9,455 bases of DNA, taken from NCBI GenBank assembly GCA_007121975.1, contig SKJO01000336.1, forward strand, positions 1-9,455. The letters are read 5' to 3'. The notes beneath the pieces are model-generated. The model saw only the letters and a program-made list of their open reading frames with translations, ran no database searches and was not told the DNA's origin. Position numbers and translations under genes: made by a program. Shown here one piece after another: positions 1 through 6,579 of the stretch. Origin of the DNA: Nitriliruptoraceae bacterium (GTDB taxonomy: Bacteria; Actinomycetota; Nitriliruptoria; Nitriliruptorales; Nitriliruptoraceae). The first letter of the stretch is position 1; the number at the start of each line of letters is the position of its first letter.

Positions 1-2
1 AG

Positions 3-278
3 GGGCCGACGCAGGACTTCGGCGAGATCGTGCGCGCGGCGCTCGGCAAGGTGGCCCCGGAGGTGGACGCGACGGCCCTCGACCCGGACCGCGACCTGCA
101 GGACGAGGCGGGGCTCGACTCCATGGACGTGCTCAACCTCGTCGTCGAGGTGTACGACGCGACGGGCATCGAGATCCCGGAGCGCGACTACCCCTACCTG
201 AGCACGCTCGGCGGCTTCGCGGACTACCTCGCGGCCCGTGCCGGTACCGCCGAGGGTCCGCCCGAGACCCCGGCGTGA
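3..278 (+). CDS. Acyl carrier protein, 5'-partial
   Basis: Small acidic carrier protein that would hold acyl groups on a 4'-phosphopantetheine arm. The reading frame is open back to the window edge and encodes GPTQDFGEIV before the first in-frame GTG at position 30. Counted from that GTG the product is 82 residues and the modified serine is residue 31 (GLDSMD). Carrier proteins usually have this serine near residue 36-38, so the true start is probably just outside the window. The helix II region after the serine (DVLNLVVEVYDATGIEIPE) and the final helix (STLGGFADYLAARA) fit the ACP fold; a short Pro/Gly/Ala tail follows. Its pathway cannot be told because the upstream neighbours are missing. 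It could serve fatty acid synthesis or a specialised acyl pathway. Its last 55 bases overlap the 3' end of the convergent gene on the other strand. Confidence 0.85.
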   Translation, partial: GPTQDFGEIVRAALGKVAPEVDATALDPDRDLQDEAGLDSMDVLNLVVEVYDATGIEIPERDYPYLSTLGGFADYLAARAGTAEGPPETPA

Positions 279-1216
279 TCGCGGCGTCCTGCGTCTGACG
301 CGGGTGGTGCGATCTCGTCGATCGCGGCCCGCAGTTGGCGCAGCGACTCGCTGACCGAAGCCAGCGGATCCAGCGGCGTCCAGCGCACGTATCGGTCGGG
401 ATCGGGCCCCCGCCCACCGTTGCTGCTGACCAGCAGCGGCTGGTCGCCGTCGCGCTCGGTGTGCGCCGCCAGCAGCTGCTCGGCGCAGGGTGAGCCGGCC
501 GGCATGGTCAGGACCACGACGTCGGCCTCCTCGACCAGCGGGCAGCTGCGGCCGGTGAGCATCGGGCAGGGGTGGGAGCGTCCGTGACCGGGCCCGGCAC
601 AGGCCAGCACCGACAGGCCGGTCCGCGCGGCCATCCGGCTTCCCGGCCAGGCAGCGGCCGAGCCCTCCACCAGCACCCGTGGCCGCGGACTGTCGGCCGG
701 CCAGCTCGGGGTGGTCCCCGAGGTTCCGATCAGGAACTCGAGCACGCTGGGATCCTCACCGGGGCGCTGCGCGCAACCGCGGGATCGCAGCAGCGCGAGC
801 ATGCCGGCGTTGTTGGGCAGGATCTCCGCCGTCAGGTCGGCGATCCCCGCGTCGCGGGCGTGTTCGACCAGGACGTCGAGGAGGAAGGGTCCGAGCCAGC
901 CGCGCCGGTCGGCCGCCACCGTCATCGCCAGCTCGGCGGTGTCCTTGCCGCTGGGTACGTAGCCGGCGTCAGCGACGATGCGCTCGCCGTCGTCGGTCTG
1001 CTCCACGGCGACGAGCACCGCACCGCCTTGCTCGCTGCGGTCGATCCAGGCCGACACGAAGCGCTCGTCGGGCCGGAAGGTGGACAGGAAGCGGCGCCTG
1101 AGGTCCTCGCCCGGCAGGCTGCGGTAGTGCTCCACGAGCAGGGGGACGTCCTCGCGCGCGGCCTCGCGAATCGTCGTCGCACGACCGGCGACCATGATCC
1201 TGTGTGGCAGCGACAT
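224..1216 (-). CDS. GNAT-like acetyltransferase with extra C-terminal domain
   Basis: A 330-residue protein of two parts. Residues ~12-166 resemble a GNAT N-acetyltransferase: ATTIREAAREDVPLL at the start, then AELAMTVAADRRGWLG and a helix (PFLLDVLVEHARDAG), then ILPNNAGMLALLRSRG, the usual late-GNAT strand-helix. The acetyl-CoA loop is unusual: RRGWLG stands where a Q/R-x-x-G-x-G/A pattern is expected, so Trp replaces one glycine. Residues ~178-304 form a second alpha/beta-looking domain (RPRVLVEG; EEADVVVLTMP) with Cys206, Cys217, Cys225 and Cys244, which I do not recognise. The ATG at 1216 was chosen because the GNAT fold begins soon after it and GGAA lies a few bases upstream; the frame stays open to 1363 but that part is Pro/Arg-rich without recognisable structure. 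The substrate is unknown: protein lysine acetylation is possible, and so is loss of activity. It lies 171 bp after phoU and may have its own promoter. Confidence 0.75.
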   Translation of the reverse strand: MSLPHRIMVAGRATTIREAAREDVPLLVEHYRSLPGEDLRRRFLSTFRPDERFVSAWIDRSEQGGAVLVAVEQTDDGERIVADAGYVPSGKDTAELAMTVAADRRGWLGPFLLDVLVEHARDAGIADLTAEILPNNAGMLALLRSRGCAQRPGEDPSVLEFLIGTSGTTPSWPADSPRPRVLVEGSAAAWPGSRMAARTGLSVLACAGPGHGRSHPCPMLTGRSCPLVEEADVVVLTMPAGSPCAEQLLAAHTERDGDQPLLVSSNGGRGPDPDRYVRWTPLDPLASVSESLRQLRAAIDEIAPPASDAGRRDHAGVSGGPSAVPARAAR

Positions 1217-1329
1217 CTCAGTTCCGCGTCGTGGGCCCCCCGGGGGCAGCGAGTCGAACCGCTGGTGCGGTTGCGACCCAGCATGACACGGATGGCGTGT
1301 CCGCGGAACCGCCGGATGCGCCCACGTCC

Positions 1330-1345
1330 AGGGTCGAAGGTCCCT
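1330..1345 (-). promoter_or_regulatory. Possible DosR/DevR-type box
   Basis: On the - strand the sequence AGGGACCTTCGACCCT fits the core GGGAC-N4-GnCCC of actinobacterial hypoxia/dormancy regulator (DosR/DevR) sites. It lies about 114 bp upstream of the start of the GNAT-like gene and downstream of phoU, so it would give that gene its own promoter. The match to the longer 20-bp consensus is only partial, no convincing -10 element follows at a fixed distance, and no DosR gene is in the window. Tentative. Confidence 0.35.
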
Positions 1346-1375
1346 AGGTTGGCCGATTCGCACGGACTTCGGCGT

Positions 1376-1402
1376 GGTCAGGACCGGTCAGGACCGTTCA
1401 GG
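1376..1402. repeat. Short tandem repeat at the phoU 3' end
   Basis: GGTCAGGACC occurs twice back to back (1376-1385 and 1386-1395) and is followed by a degenerate third copy beginning GTTCAGG. It straddles the phoU stop codon and the last codons. The G(G/T)TCA core resembles a PHO-box half, but the period is 10 rather than 11 bases, so it is recorded only as a repeat. Confidence 0.5.
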
Positions 1403-2053
1403 CACCGGCGGCTCACCGATGATCCGCTGTCCGGTGACCACGAAGGCGGTGTCCCGGGCCAGCGCCATCCCGTAGTCCGCGATCCGCTCGTAGTGACGGG
1501 CGGTCAGGCCCAGTGCCAGGCGGGTCTCGCCGTGGACCTCGTGGCTGTGGCTGGCCGCCTCCAGCAACCGGAGCTGCAGGTCGTCGACGTCGGTCTCGGG
1601 CTCCTCGAGTTCGAGCATCGCGAGCGCGTCCCCTCGGACCCAGGCGTCGAGGCCTCCCTGCAGCACCACGGCGGCCCGGCGACCGAGTGACGCCAGCAGC
1701 TCGCGGATCTCGGCTGGCAGCGACGCCACCTCGATGCTCTGGCAGCTGTCCATCACGTGGCGGGCGTGCCGCGAGGTGCGTTCGACGTTGGTGATCAGCC
1801 GCAGGATCGCGACCAGCCGGCGCAGGTCACCGCCGACCGGTGCCTGCCGGGCCAGGAGCACGTGTCCGCGTTCCTCGAGCACCCGCAGTCGCTCCCGGAC
1901 CTCGGTGACCATCGCGGTGACCTCGCTCGCGAGTGCCGGCGTTGCGGTCCCGGGCTCCTCGGCCAGGCGAAGGACGGTGTCGGTGACCAGTCCGGCGACC
2001 TCGTTGAACTCCTGCTCGACGAGCTGCAGCTCGGTGTGGAACTCCCGGGACAT
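1388..2053 (-). CDS. phoU: Phosphate transport regulator PhoU
   Basis: PhoU is a cytoplasmic protein of two related three-helix bundles that links the Pst transporter to its sensor kinase and represses the Pho response when phosphate is plentiful. The 221-residue length is usual. Repeat 1 is seen at LLARQAPVGGDLRRLVAILRL (66-86) followed by NVERTSRHARHVM. Repeat 2 is seen at YERIADYGMALARDTAFVVTG (188-208). The family's metal-cluster motif E-R-x-x-D is intact in repeat 2 (E189...D193), but in repeat 1 the acidic residue is Arg95. The ATG at 2053 is preceded by GGAG six bases upstream. It is the last gene of the pst operon, 71 bp after pstB; the gap can fold into a GC-rich hairpin. Confidence 0.95.
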   Translation of the reverse strand: MSREFHTELQLVEQEFNEVAGLVTDTVLRLAEEPGTATPALASEVTAMVTEVRERLRVLEERGHVLLARQAPVGGDLRRLVAILRLITNVERTSRHARHVMDSCQSIEVASLPAEIRELLASLGRRAAVVLQGGLDAWVRGDALAMLELEEPETDVDDLQLRLLEAASHSHEVHGETRLALGLTARHYERIADYGMALARDTAFVVTGQRIIGEPPVPERS

Positions 2054-2074
2054 GGTTGCTCCGCTGGGGGATCG

Positions 2075-2105
2075 GCCACCGCGGAGCCGCGGCGGCGGGG
2101 GTGGC
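2075..2105 (-). other. GC-rich hairpin between pstB and phoU
   Basis: GCCACC (2075-2080) can pair with GGTGGC (2100-2105), and inside lie two copies of the palindrome CCGCGG (2079-2084 and 2087-2092), which offer an alternative fold. There is no T-run, so it is not a classic intrinsic terminator. It might tune phoU expression relative to pstB or protect a processed mRNA end. Its function is inferred only from position. Confidence 0.35.
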
Positions 2106-2124
2106 TGGCCGGACCTCGCAGGCT

Positions 2125-3015
2125 TCAGCCGAACCGGCCGGTGATGTAGGCCTCGGTCCGTGGGTCGCTGGCGTTGGTGAAGATCGTGTCGGTGTCATCG
2201 ATCTCGACGAGCACCCCCGTTCGTTCCTGACGCTCGTTGTCCATGTCGACGGTGAAGAACGCGGTCAGGTCCGAGACCCGCGCGGCCTGCTGCATGTTGT
2301 GGGTCACGATCACGATCGTGTACTCCGAGGCCATGTCCTTCATGAGTTCCTCGATGCGCAGGGTGGCGATCGGGTCCAGCGCCGAGCAGGGCTCGTCCAT
2401 CAGGATCACGTCGGGATCGACCGCGATCGCCCGGGCGATGCACAGCCGCTGCTGCTGCCCGCCGGAGAGCGACAGTCCGCTCTGGGCGAGCTTGTCCTTG
2501 ACCTCGTCCCACAGCGCTGCGCGCCGCAGGCTGTGCTCCACCAGGTCGTCGAGGTCGCGCTTGCGTCCGTTGAGCCGGGGTCCGAAGGCGACGTTGTCGT
2601 AGATCGACTTGGGGAACGGGTTGGGCTTCTGGAACACCATGCCGATACGTCGTCGCACCTCGACCGGGTCGACCCCCTCGGCGTAGATGTCCTCGCCGTT
2701 GTAGGTGACCGCTCCGGTGGTGGTGGCGCCGGGCACCAGGTCGTTCATGCGGTTGATCGTGCGCAGCAGGGTCGACTTGCCACAGCCGCTCGGGCCGATC
2801 AGCGCGGTGATCGCGTTGCGCGGCACGTCGAAGCAGACGTCGCGTACCGCGGTGAAGGCGCCGTAGCGCACCGAGACCTGATCGATGCTGATGTGGACCG
2901 CGTGGTGGGCGGGTTCAGTGCCCGGGGCATGCTGCTGCGCTGCCTGCTCGTCGGGGGCGCCGTCAGGGGGTTGGCCGTGGTCGAGGTCGCGGGCCATGGC
3001 GGTTCGGTGGTCCAT
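2125..3015 (-). CDS. pstB: Phosphate ABC transporter ATPase PstB
   Basis: ATP-hydrolysing subunit that drives high-affinity phosphate import through the PstCA channel at the inner face of the membrane. The 296-residue product has Walker A GPSGCGKST (74-82), the Q-loop at VFQKPNPFP (Gln129), the ABC signature LSGGQQQR (183-190), Walker B VILMDEP (203-209) and the switch His239 in VTHNMQQ. The FQKPNPFP stretch and the C-terminal DPRTEAYITGRFG are typical of PstB. There is a ~40-residue hydrophilic N-terminal extension before the domain begins at HISIDQVSVRYG. The ATG at 3015 has GGAG four bases upstream, whereas the next in-frame ATG at 2997 has no ribosome site. The frame stays open far upstream, but that part runs antiparallel-free through pstA and pstC in another frame and is not real coding sequence. 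Confidence 0.97.
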   Translation of the reverse strand: MDHRTAMARDLDHGQPPDGAPDEQAAQQHAPGTEPAHHAVHISIDQVSVRYGAFTAVRDVCFDVPRNAITALIGPSGCGKSTLLRTINRMNDLVPGATTTGAVTYNGEDIYAEGVDPVEVRRRIGMVFQKPNPFPKSIYDNVAFGPRLNGRKRDLDDLVEHSLRRAALWDEVKDKLAQSGLSLSGGQQQRLCIARAIAVDPDVILMDEPCSALDPIATLRIEELMKDMASEYTIVIVTHNMQQAARVSDLTAFFTVDMDNERQERTGVLVEIDDTDTIFTNASDPRTEAYITGRFG

Positions 3016-3035
3016 GGGAGCTCCAACGGGGTGCT

Positions 3036-3053
3036 GGCACCTCGGGTGGTGCC
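3036..3053 (-). other. Small hairpin in the pstA-pstB gap
   Basis: The 143-bp gap between pstA and pstB contains a perfect 6-bp inverted repeat, GGCACC/GGTGCC, with a 6-base loop, 20 bp before the pstB start. It lacks a T-run. It may be an mRNA processing or attenuation element; the rest of the gap shows no gene or recognisable site. Confidence 0.3.
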
Positions 3054-3158
3054 GGGTCGTCGCCGGCCGGATGACAGGCTGCCGTGCTCGGGTAGCGGGA
3101 AGGTGACGTTCCGGCGTCCGTGGCTGGTCGGCTCGGCGTCGGACGCGGACAGAGCGGG

Positions 3159-4079
3159 TCAGATCTGGCTGCGTCGGGCGAGTGCCCGGGCGATGATCGA
3201 CAGGCCGAGCGTGATGAGGATCAGGGTGAACCCCCCGGCCCAGGCGCGCTGGATGCCGCCCTCGAACGGCTGGCGGAAGCCATCGAGCATGAGCAGACCG
3301 ATGTCGGCCTGGGGGGCGCCGGTCAGCCGCAGGACCACCTCGCGGGCCCCGAGGGCGGTGAGGATCAGCGGGGCGGTCTCCCCCGCACCGCGGGCCACCG
3401 CGAGGATGACCCCGGTGGTCAACCCCGGGGCTGCCGCGGGCAGGGTGACCTTGAGCGTGGTCTGCCACTGGCGGGCGCCGAGACCGAAGGCGGCCTGCTT
3501 GAGGTCGGCGGGCACCAGGCGCAGCATCTCCTCCGAGCTGCGTACCACGATCGGCAGCATGATGATGGCCAGGGAGGCGGCCCCCGCCAGCGTTCCGAAG
3601 CCGAGGCCGAGCCCGCCGCTGCCACTGACCAGCAGCGCGTAGACCGCGAGGCCGACGAACACCGAGGGCACGCCGGTCATGACGTCGGTGAAGAAGCGCA
3701 CGACGCTGGCGTAGCGGCCCTTGGGGCGCTCGTTGAGGTAGACGGCAGCCGCCAGGCCCAGGGGCACGCTGATCAGTGCGGCCACGCCGGTCATGTACAG
3801 CGTGCCGACGATCCCCGCGAGGTAGCCGCCGCCGGTGTCGCGGTAGGACAGCGGCTCCACCGTGGTCAGGAACTCCCAACTGAACGGTCCCCACCCGTTG
3901 CTGATGACCTGCCACAGCAGGATCGCGAGCGGCACGAGGGCCGCCAGGACCGTGAGCAGCAGCACGCCGGTCATCAGCTGCGAGATCCGGGCGCGGCGAC
4001 GGCCGTTGGGGCTGGTGACCAGCAGGCTCGGCCGGTTCTCGTGGGTCGCCGCGGTCGGGGTCGAGGTGGGGGTGCTCAT
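3159..4079 (-). CDS. pstA: Phosphate ABC transporter permease PstA
   Basis: One of two membrane subunits forming the phosphate channel. It has 306 residues, with hydrophobic segments at about 36-57, 86-113, 135-152, 165-180, 219-240 and 280-300, so six membrane spans. The ABC-coupling loop (about 183-215, including VPADLKQAAFGLGARQWQT and TLPAAAPG) and the following GAGETAPLI (231-239) are characteristic of PstA. The N-terminal ~30 residues are polar and positively charged just before the first span. Its ATG overlaps the pstC stop codon as ATGA, which suggests coupled translation; GGGAGGAGG lies about nine bases upstream, inside the pstC end. Confidence 0.96.
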   Translation of the reverse strand: MSTPTSTPTAATHENRPSLLVTSPNGRRRARISQLMTGVLLLTVLAALVPLAILLWQVISNGWGPFSWEFLTTVEPLSYRDTGGGYLAGIVGTLYMTGVAALISVPLGLAAAVYLNERPKGRYASVVRFFTDVMTGVPSVFVGLAVYALLVSGSGGLGLGFGTLAGAASLAIIMLPIVVRSSEEMLRLVPADLKQAAFGLGARQWQTTLKVTLPAAAPGLTTGVILAVARGAGETAPLILTALGAREVVLRLTGAPQADIGLLMLDGFRQPFEGGIQRAWAGGFTLILITLGLSIIARALARRSQI

Positions 4080-5074
4080 ACGGTGGCGCCTCCTCCCACG
4101 CGCAGATTGACGCGGGCGACGATGAGTCGGGCAACGATGTTGACGGCCATGGTGATGAAGAACAGCGTGACCCCGATGGCCAGCAGCGCCCAGATCGCCT
4201 CGGGATGGGCGTCCTGGAAGGTGTTGGCGATCAGTGCGGTCATCGCGTCACCCGGCTGGAACACGCTGGAGGTCATGTCACGGGTCGAGCCGATCAGCAC
4301 GGCCACCGCCAGCGTCTCGCCCAGCGCCCGCCCCAGCCCGAGCATGGTGCCCCCGACGATGCCCGAGAAGCTGTGGGGCACGATGATCTTGCTCATCACC
4401 TCCCAGCGGGTCGCGCCCATGGCGTAGGCCGCGTTCTTCTCGTCGGCGGGCACCTGCGCGAACACGTCCCGGCAGATCGCGGTGATGATCGGAAGGATCA
4501 TGATCGCGAGGATGTTGGCCGCGGACCAGTAGCTCGACAGCAGCACCGGACCGGAGAAGAACGGCACCTCGCCGAGCGGGGTGTCGGCGATGCGCTGACC
4601 GACGGGTGCCCAGACCTCGATGCGGAAGAAGTACATGCCGACGAAGGCGTAGACGATGCTGGGCACCATCGCCAGGGTGTCGACCGCCGAGGTCAGCGGA
4701 CGTCTGATCCAGTTCGGTGCGAGCTCGTTGGTGAACAGCGCGATGCCGATCGACAGGGGCACCGCGAAGACGATCGCGATCAGCGAGATCAGCAGGGTGC
4801 CGTAGATGAACGGCCAGGCGCCGTACGAGCCGGTGACCTCGCTGCGCGAGGTGCCCACGCTCCACTCGGTGCCGGTCAGAAAGCCCCAGATGCCCTCCTT
4901 GGCGAACACCGGCCAGGCCTCGATGGAGGTCCGGATGATCATCGCCGCGAGGAGTAGGAGCACGCTCGAGGCGGCAACCGCGAGCACGACACGGAACAGC
5001 GGGTCGGCACGTCGCTGCCGAACGCTGCCCTGCAGGCCGCGACCGCCGGGGGCTTGGGTGGTGGGAGTGGACAC
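4076..5074 (-). CDS. pstC: Phosphate ABC transporter permease PstC
   Basis: Partner of PstA in the phosphate channel. It has 332 residues: a polar N-terminus, a first span at about 28-47, a periplasmic segment, and further spans at about 90-114, 132-150, 183-200, 239-262 and 294-318. The coupling loop reads VFAQVPADEKNAAYAMGATRWE (204-225), followed by VPHSFSGIVGG and GLGRALGETLA (246-256), all typical of PstC. The start is a GTG at 5074 with GAGGAG eight bases upstream. The gene begins 71 bp after pstS, immediately downstream of a very strong hairpin, which probably lowers expression of the membrane subunits relative to the binding protein. Confidence 0.96.
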   Translation of the reverse strand: MSTPTTQAPGGRGLQGSVRQRRADPLFRVVLAVAASSVLLLLAAMIIRTSIEAWPVFAKEGIWGFLTGTEWSVGTSRSEVTGSYGAWPFIYGTLLISLIAIVFAVPLSIGIALFTNELAPNWIRRPLTSAVDTLAMVPSIVYAFVGMYFFRIEVWAPVGQRIADTPLGEVPFFSGPVLLSSYWSAANILAIMILPIITAICRDVFAQVPADEKNAAYAMGATRWEVMSKIIVPHSFSGIVGGTMLGLGRALGETLAVAVLIGSTRDMTSSVFQPGDAMTALIANTFQDAHPEAIWALLAIGVTLFFITMAVNIVARLIVARVNLRVGGGATV

Positions 5075-5096
5075 GCTCGACGCTCCTCGTCAGACG

Positions 5097-5137
5097 GCCG
5101 GTGGCCGGGACGCGCATCGTGCGCCCCGGCCACCGGC
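5097..5137 (-). other. Strong hairpin between pstS and pstC
   Basis: A perfect 13-bp stem (GCCGGTGGCCGGG at 5097-5109 with CCCGGCCACCGGC at 5125-5137) is topped, after one mismatch, by a further four pairs and one wobble around a 3-base loop. It begins nine bases after the pstS stop codon and ends just before the pstC ribosome site. There is no T-run, so it is better read as a partial terminator or 3'-end stabiliser that leaves more pstS than pstCAB message. Binding proteins of ABC importers are often expressed in excess this way. Confidence 0.8.
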
Positions 5138-5145
5138 GAGCGGCG

Positions 5146-6327
5146 CTAGTTCGCGGATTCGACGGAGTTGATCCGGGCGATCTGGTCGAGCACCCGGTCC
5201 TTGAAGTCGCCGACCGTGGGCGAGTACAGCAGGTCGATGGCCAGCTCGTCGCCGCCCTCGATGACCCAGGTCAGGAAGTCGATCAGCGAGGACGCGGTCT
5301 CGTCGTCGTAGCCGCACTCCCAGGCCAGGATCCAGTGGGTGCCGACGATCGGGAAGCCCTCCCCGCCGACCCCGAGGATGTCGTAGCGGAAGTCGTCGGG
5401 GATGGTGTCGACGATCGAGGCGGGCCCTTCGGACACCGACTGCACCGTGGGCTGGATCGCGTTGCCGTCGGCGTTGATCACCGAGGCCATGGGGATGTCG
5501 TTCTCGATGGCGTAGGCGATCGACAGGTAGCCCATCGCGCCCGGCTGCTGCTGAGTCTCGGCGGCGACACCCTCGTTGCCGTTGCCGCCGATGCCGGTCG
5601 GCCAGTCGACCTCGGAGCCGGCGCCGACCTCGTCGGCCCACTGCTGGCTCACGTCCGAGAGGTAGGTGACGAAGATGTAGGTCGTGCCCGAACCGTCCGA
5701 GCGGTGCACCGGGATGATCGGTCCGGAAGGCAGCTCGACCCCGGGGTTGAGCTCCTGCAGCGCGGGGTCGTCCCACTGGTCGATGTTGCCGAGGAAGATG
5801 TCGGCGATGGCCTCGCCCGACAGGATCAGGTAGGGCTCGCCGGCGGCCTCGAGTGCGGCGTCGACGTCCGGGTTGTTGTAGGCCGGGACGACCCCGCCGA
5901 AGGCGTCGGGGATGTGCAGCGCTTCACAACCGCGGATGTCGAAGGCGTCGGAGACCTCCTCGTCGGTGAGGTAGCGCTCGGTGGACCCGAAGTCGACGGT
6001 CTCCTCGAGGAACTGGGCGATGCCGCCTCCCGAGCCGATCGACTGGTAGTTGACCGAGATGCCCGGCTCGTTGTCCCGGATCCACTCCAGCATGACGGGG
6101 GTGATGAAGGTCGCGCCGGCGCCGAGCAGGTCGGCCCGGTCGGCGGCGACGCCCACGCTGTCGTCATCGGGGGCGTCGTCTGCTTCGTCGTCGCCTGCCT
6201 CCGCGGCGTCGTCGCCGGCATCGTTCTGGGCCAGCGGGTCGCCGGCGGTGTCGTCACCGCCGCAGGCGACAGCGACGAGGGCGAGGGCGGCGATGGCCGC
6301 GGTCGCCCGTCGGGTGATCAATCGCAT
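5146..6327 (-). CDS. pstS: Phosphate-binding lipoprotein PstS
   Basis: Extracytoplasmic phosphate receptor that delivers phosphate to PstCA. The 393-residue product starts with a basic n-region (MRLITRR), a hydrophobic stretch and a lipobox-like AVAC, so Cys22 is the likely lipid anchor. An acidic linker rich in Asp, Glu and Ala follows (about 25-57). The binding domain has GAGATF (69-74, Thr73 and Phe74), YQSIGSGGG (Ser99) and HRSDGSGTT (Arg209, Ser213, Gly214, Thr215), all equal to ligand residues of E. coli PstS. At the position of E. coli Asp56, in the loop after VDFG, this protein has Glu117 (VDFGSTERYL). The acidic linker suggests adaptation to salt or to the cell wall. The ATG at 6327 has AGGAG 12 bases upstream. 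First gene of the operon; PHO-box-like repeats lie upstream. Confidence 0.96.
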   Translation of the reverse strand: MRLITRRATAAIAALALVAVACGGDDTAGDPLAQNDAGDDAAEAGDDEADDAPDDDSVGVAADRADLLGAGATFITPVMLEWIRDNEPGISVNYQSIGSGGGIAQFLEETVDFGSTERYLTDEEVSDAFDIRGCEALHIPDAFGGVVPAYNNPDVDAALEAAGEPYLILSGEAIADIFLGNIDQWDDPALQELNPGVELPSGPIIPVHRSDGSGTTYIFVTYLSDVSQQWADEVGAGSEVDWPTGIGGNGNEGVAAETQQQPGAMGYLSIAYAIENDIPMASVINADGNAIQPTVQSVSEGPASIVDTIPDDFRYDILGVGGEGFPIVGTHWILAWECGYDDETASSLIDFLTWVIEGGDELAIDLLYSPTVGDFKDRVLDQIARINSVESAN

Positions 6328-6399
6328 GATGGTGTTCGTCTCCTGGGGACGGCTACGGGTCTCCGTGCGGGAGCAGGGAGTCCTACGACTGCGGTCGGA

Positions 6400-6405
6400 A
6401 CGCTA
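6400..6405 (-). promoter_or_regulatory. Putative -10 element of the pstS promoter
   Basis: TAGCGT on the - strand fits TAnnnT. The 11-mer TCGTAGCGTTC around it recurs, in mirrored position, on the regX3 side. It is 27 bp downstream of the PHO-box-like pair. A start site just after it would give a leader of about 65 bases. No good -35 hexamer is visible, consistent with an activator-dependent promoter. Confidence 0.5.
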
Positions 6406-6432
6406 CGAGCGGCGGGTAGCCGTTCGACCGAG

Positions 6433-6454
6433 GATCCGTGACCGCGCGATGAAC
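6433..6454 (-). promoter_or_regulatory. PHO-box-like direct repeat for pstS
   Basis: Read on the - strand this is two contiguous 11-bp units, GTTCATCGCGC and GGTCACGGATC, matching the G(G/T)TCAY core of actinobacterial PHO-box direct repeat units. The site faces pstS and lies about 106 bp upstream of its start codon. It is the likely landing site of the phosphorylated RegX3/PhoP-like regulator encoded next door. Confidence 0.6.
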
Positions 6455-6513
6455 GCTGGACGGCGGTTGGGCGCACGGGAGGACCACCGATGGATCCTCC
6501 TCGCGCTCCGGAT

Positions 6514-6546
6514 CGTCACCTGACGTTCATGTTCGGTTGACCGGAC
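6514..6546 (+). promoter_or_regulatory. PHO-box-like triple repeat for regX3
   Basis: Three contiguous 11-bp units on the + strand: CGTCACCTGAC, GTTCATGTTCG and GTTGACCGGAC. The middle unit is the best match to G(G/T)TCAY; the outer two are degenerate. The array faces the regulator gene, which suggests self-activation under phosphate shortage. The last two units sit at exactly the same distance from a TAGCGT hexamer as the pair on the pstS side. Confidence 0.55.
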
Positions 6547-6573
6547 TGCCAGGGTGCTGTTGCACGTCGGTCG

Positions 6574-6579
6574 TAGCGT
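6574..6579 (+). promoter_or_regulatory. Putative -10 element of the regX3 promoter
   Basis: TAGCGT within TCGTAGCGTTC (6571-6581), an 11-mer identical to the one on the opposite strand in the pstS promoter and spaced the same from its PHO-box-like units. Transcription starting a few bases later would give a leader of about 67 bases before the GTG start. Confidence 0.5.

Noticed and set aside
1241..1270. tRNA-like T-arm (GGTTCGACTCGCTG on the - strand)
   Set aside because: Only the T-loop-like bases are present; no acceptor, D or anticodon arms can be built around them, and the T-stem does not pair in the canonical register.
1217..1363. N-terminal extension of the GNAT-like protein to the ATG at 1363
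   Set aside because: The extension is Pro/Arg/His-rich, covers the possible DosR-like box, and lies before the point where the GNAT fold begins.
2125..4134. A single 669-residue protein ending in PstB
   Set aside because: The N-terminal ~370 residues are an out-of-frame reading of pstA and the gap, rich in Arg, Pro and His; PstB has its own start and ribosome site at 3015.
2056..6441. Long open frames on the + strand opposite the pst operon
   Set aside because: They are antisense shadows caused by high GC content; their translations have no recognisable domains while the - strand encodes complete Pst proteins.
6537..6563. TTGACC as a -35 box for regX3
   Set aside because: No acceptable -10 lies 16-18 bases downstream; the bases are better explained as part of the third PHO-box-like unit.
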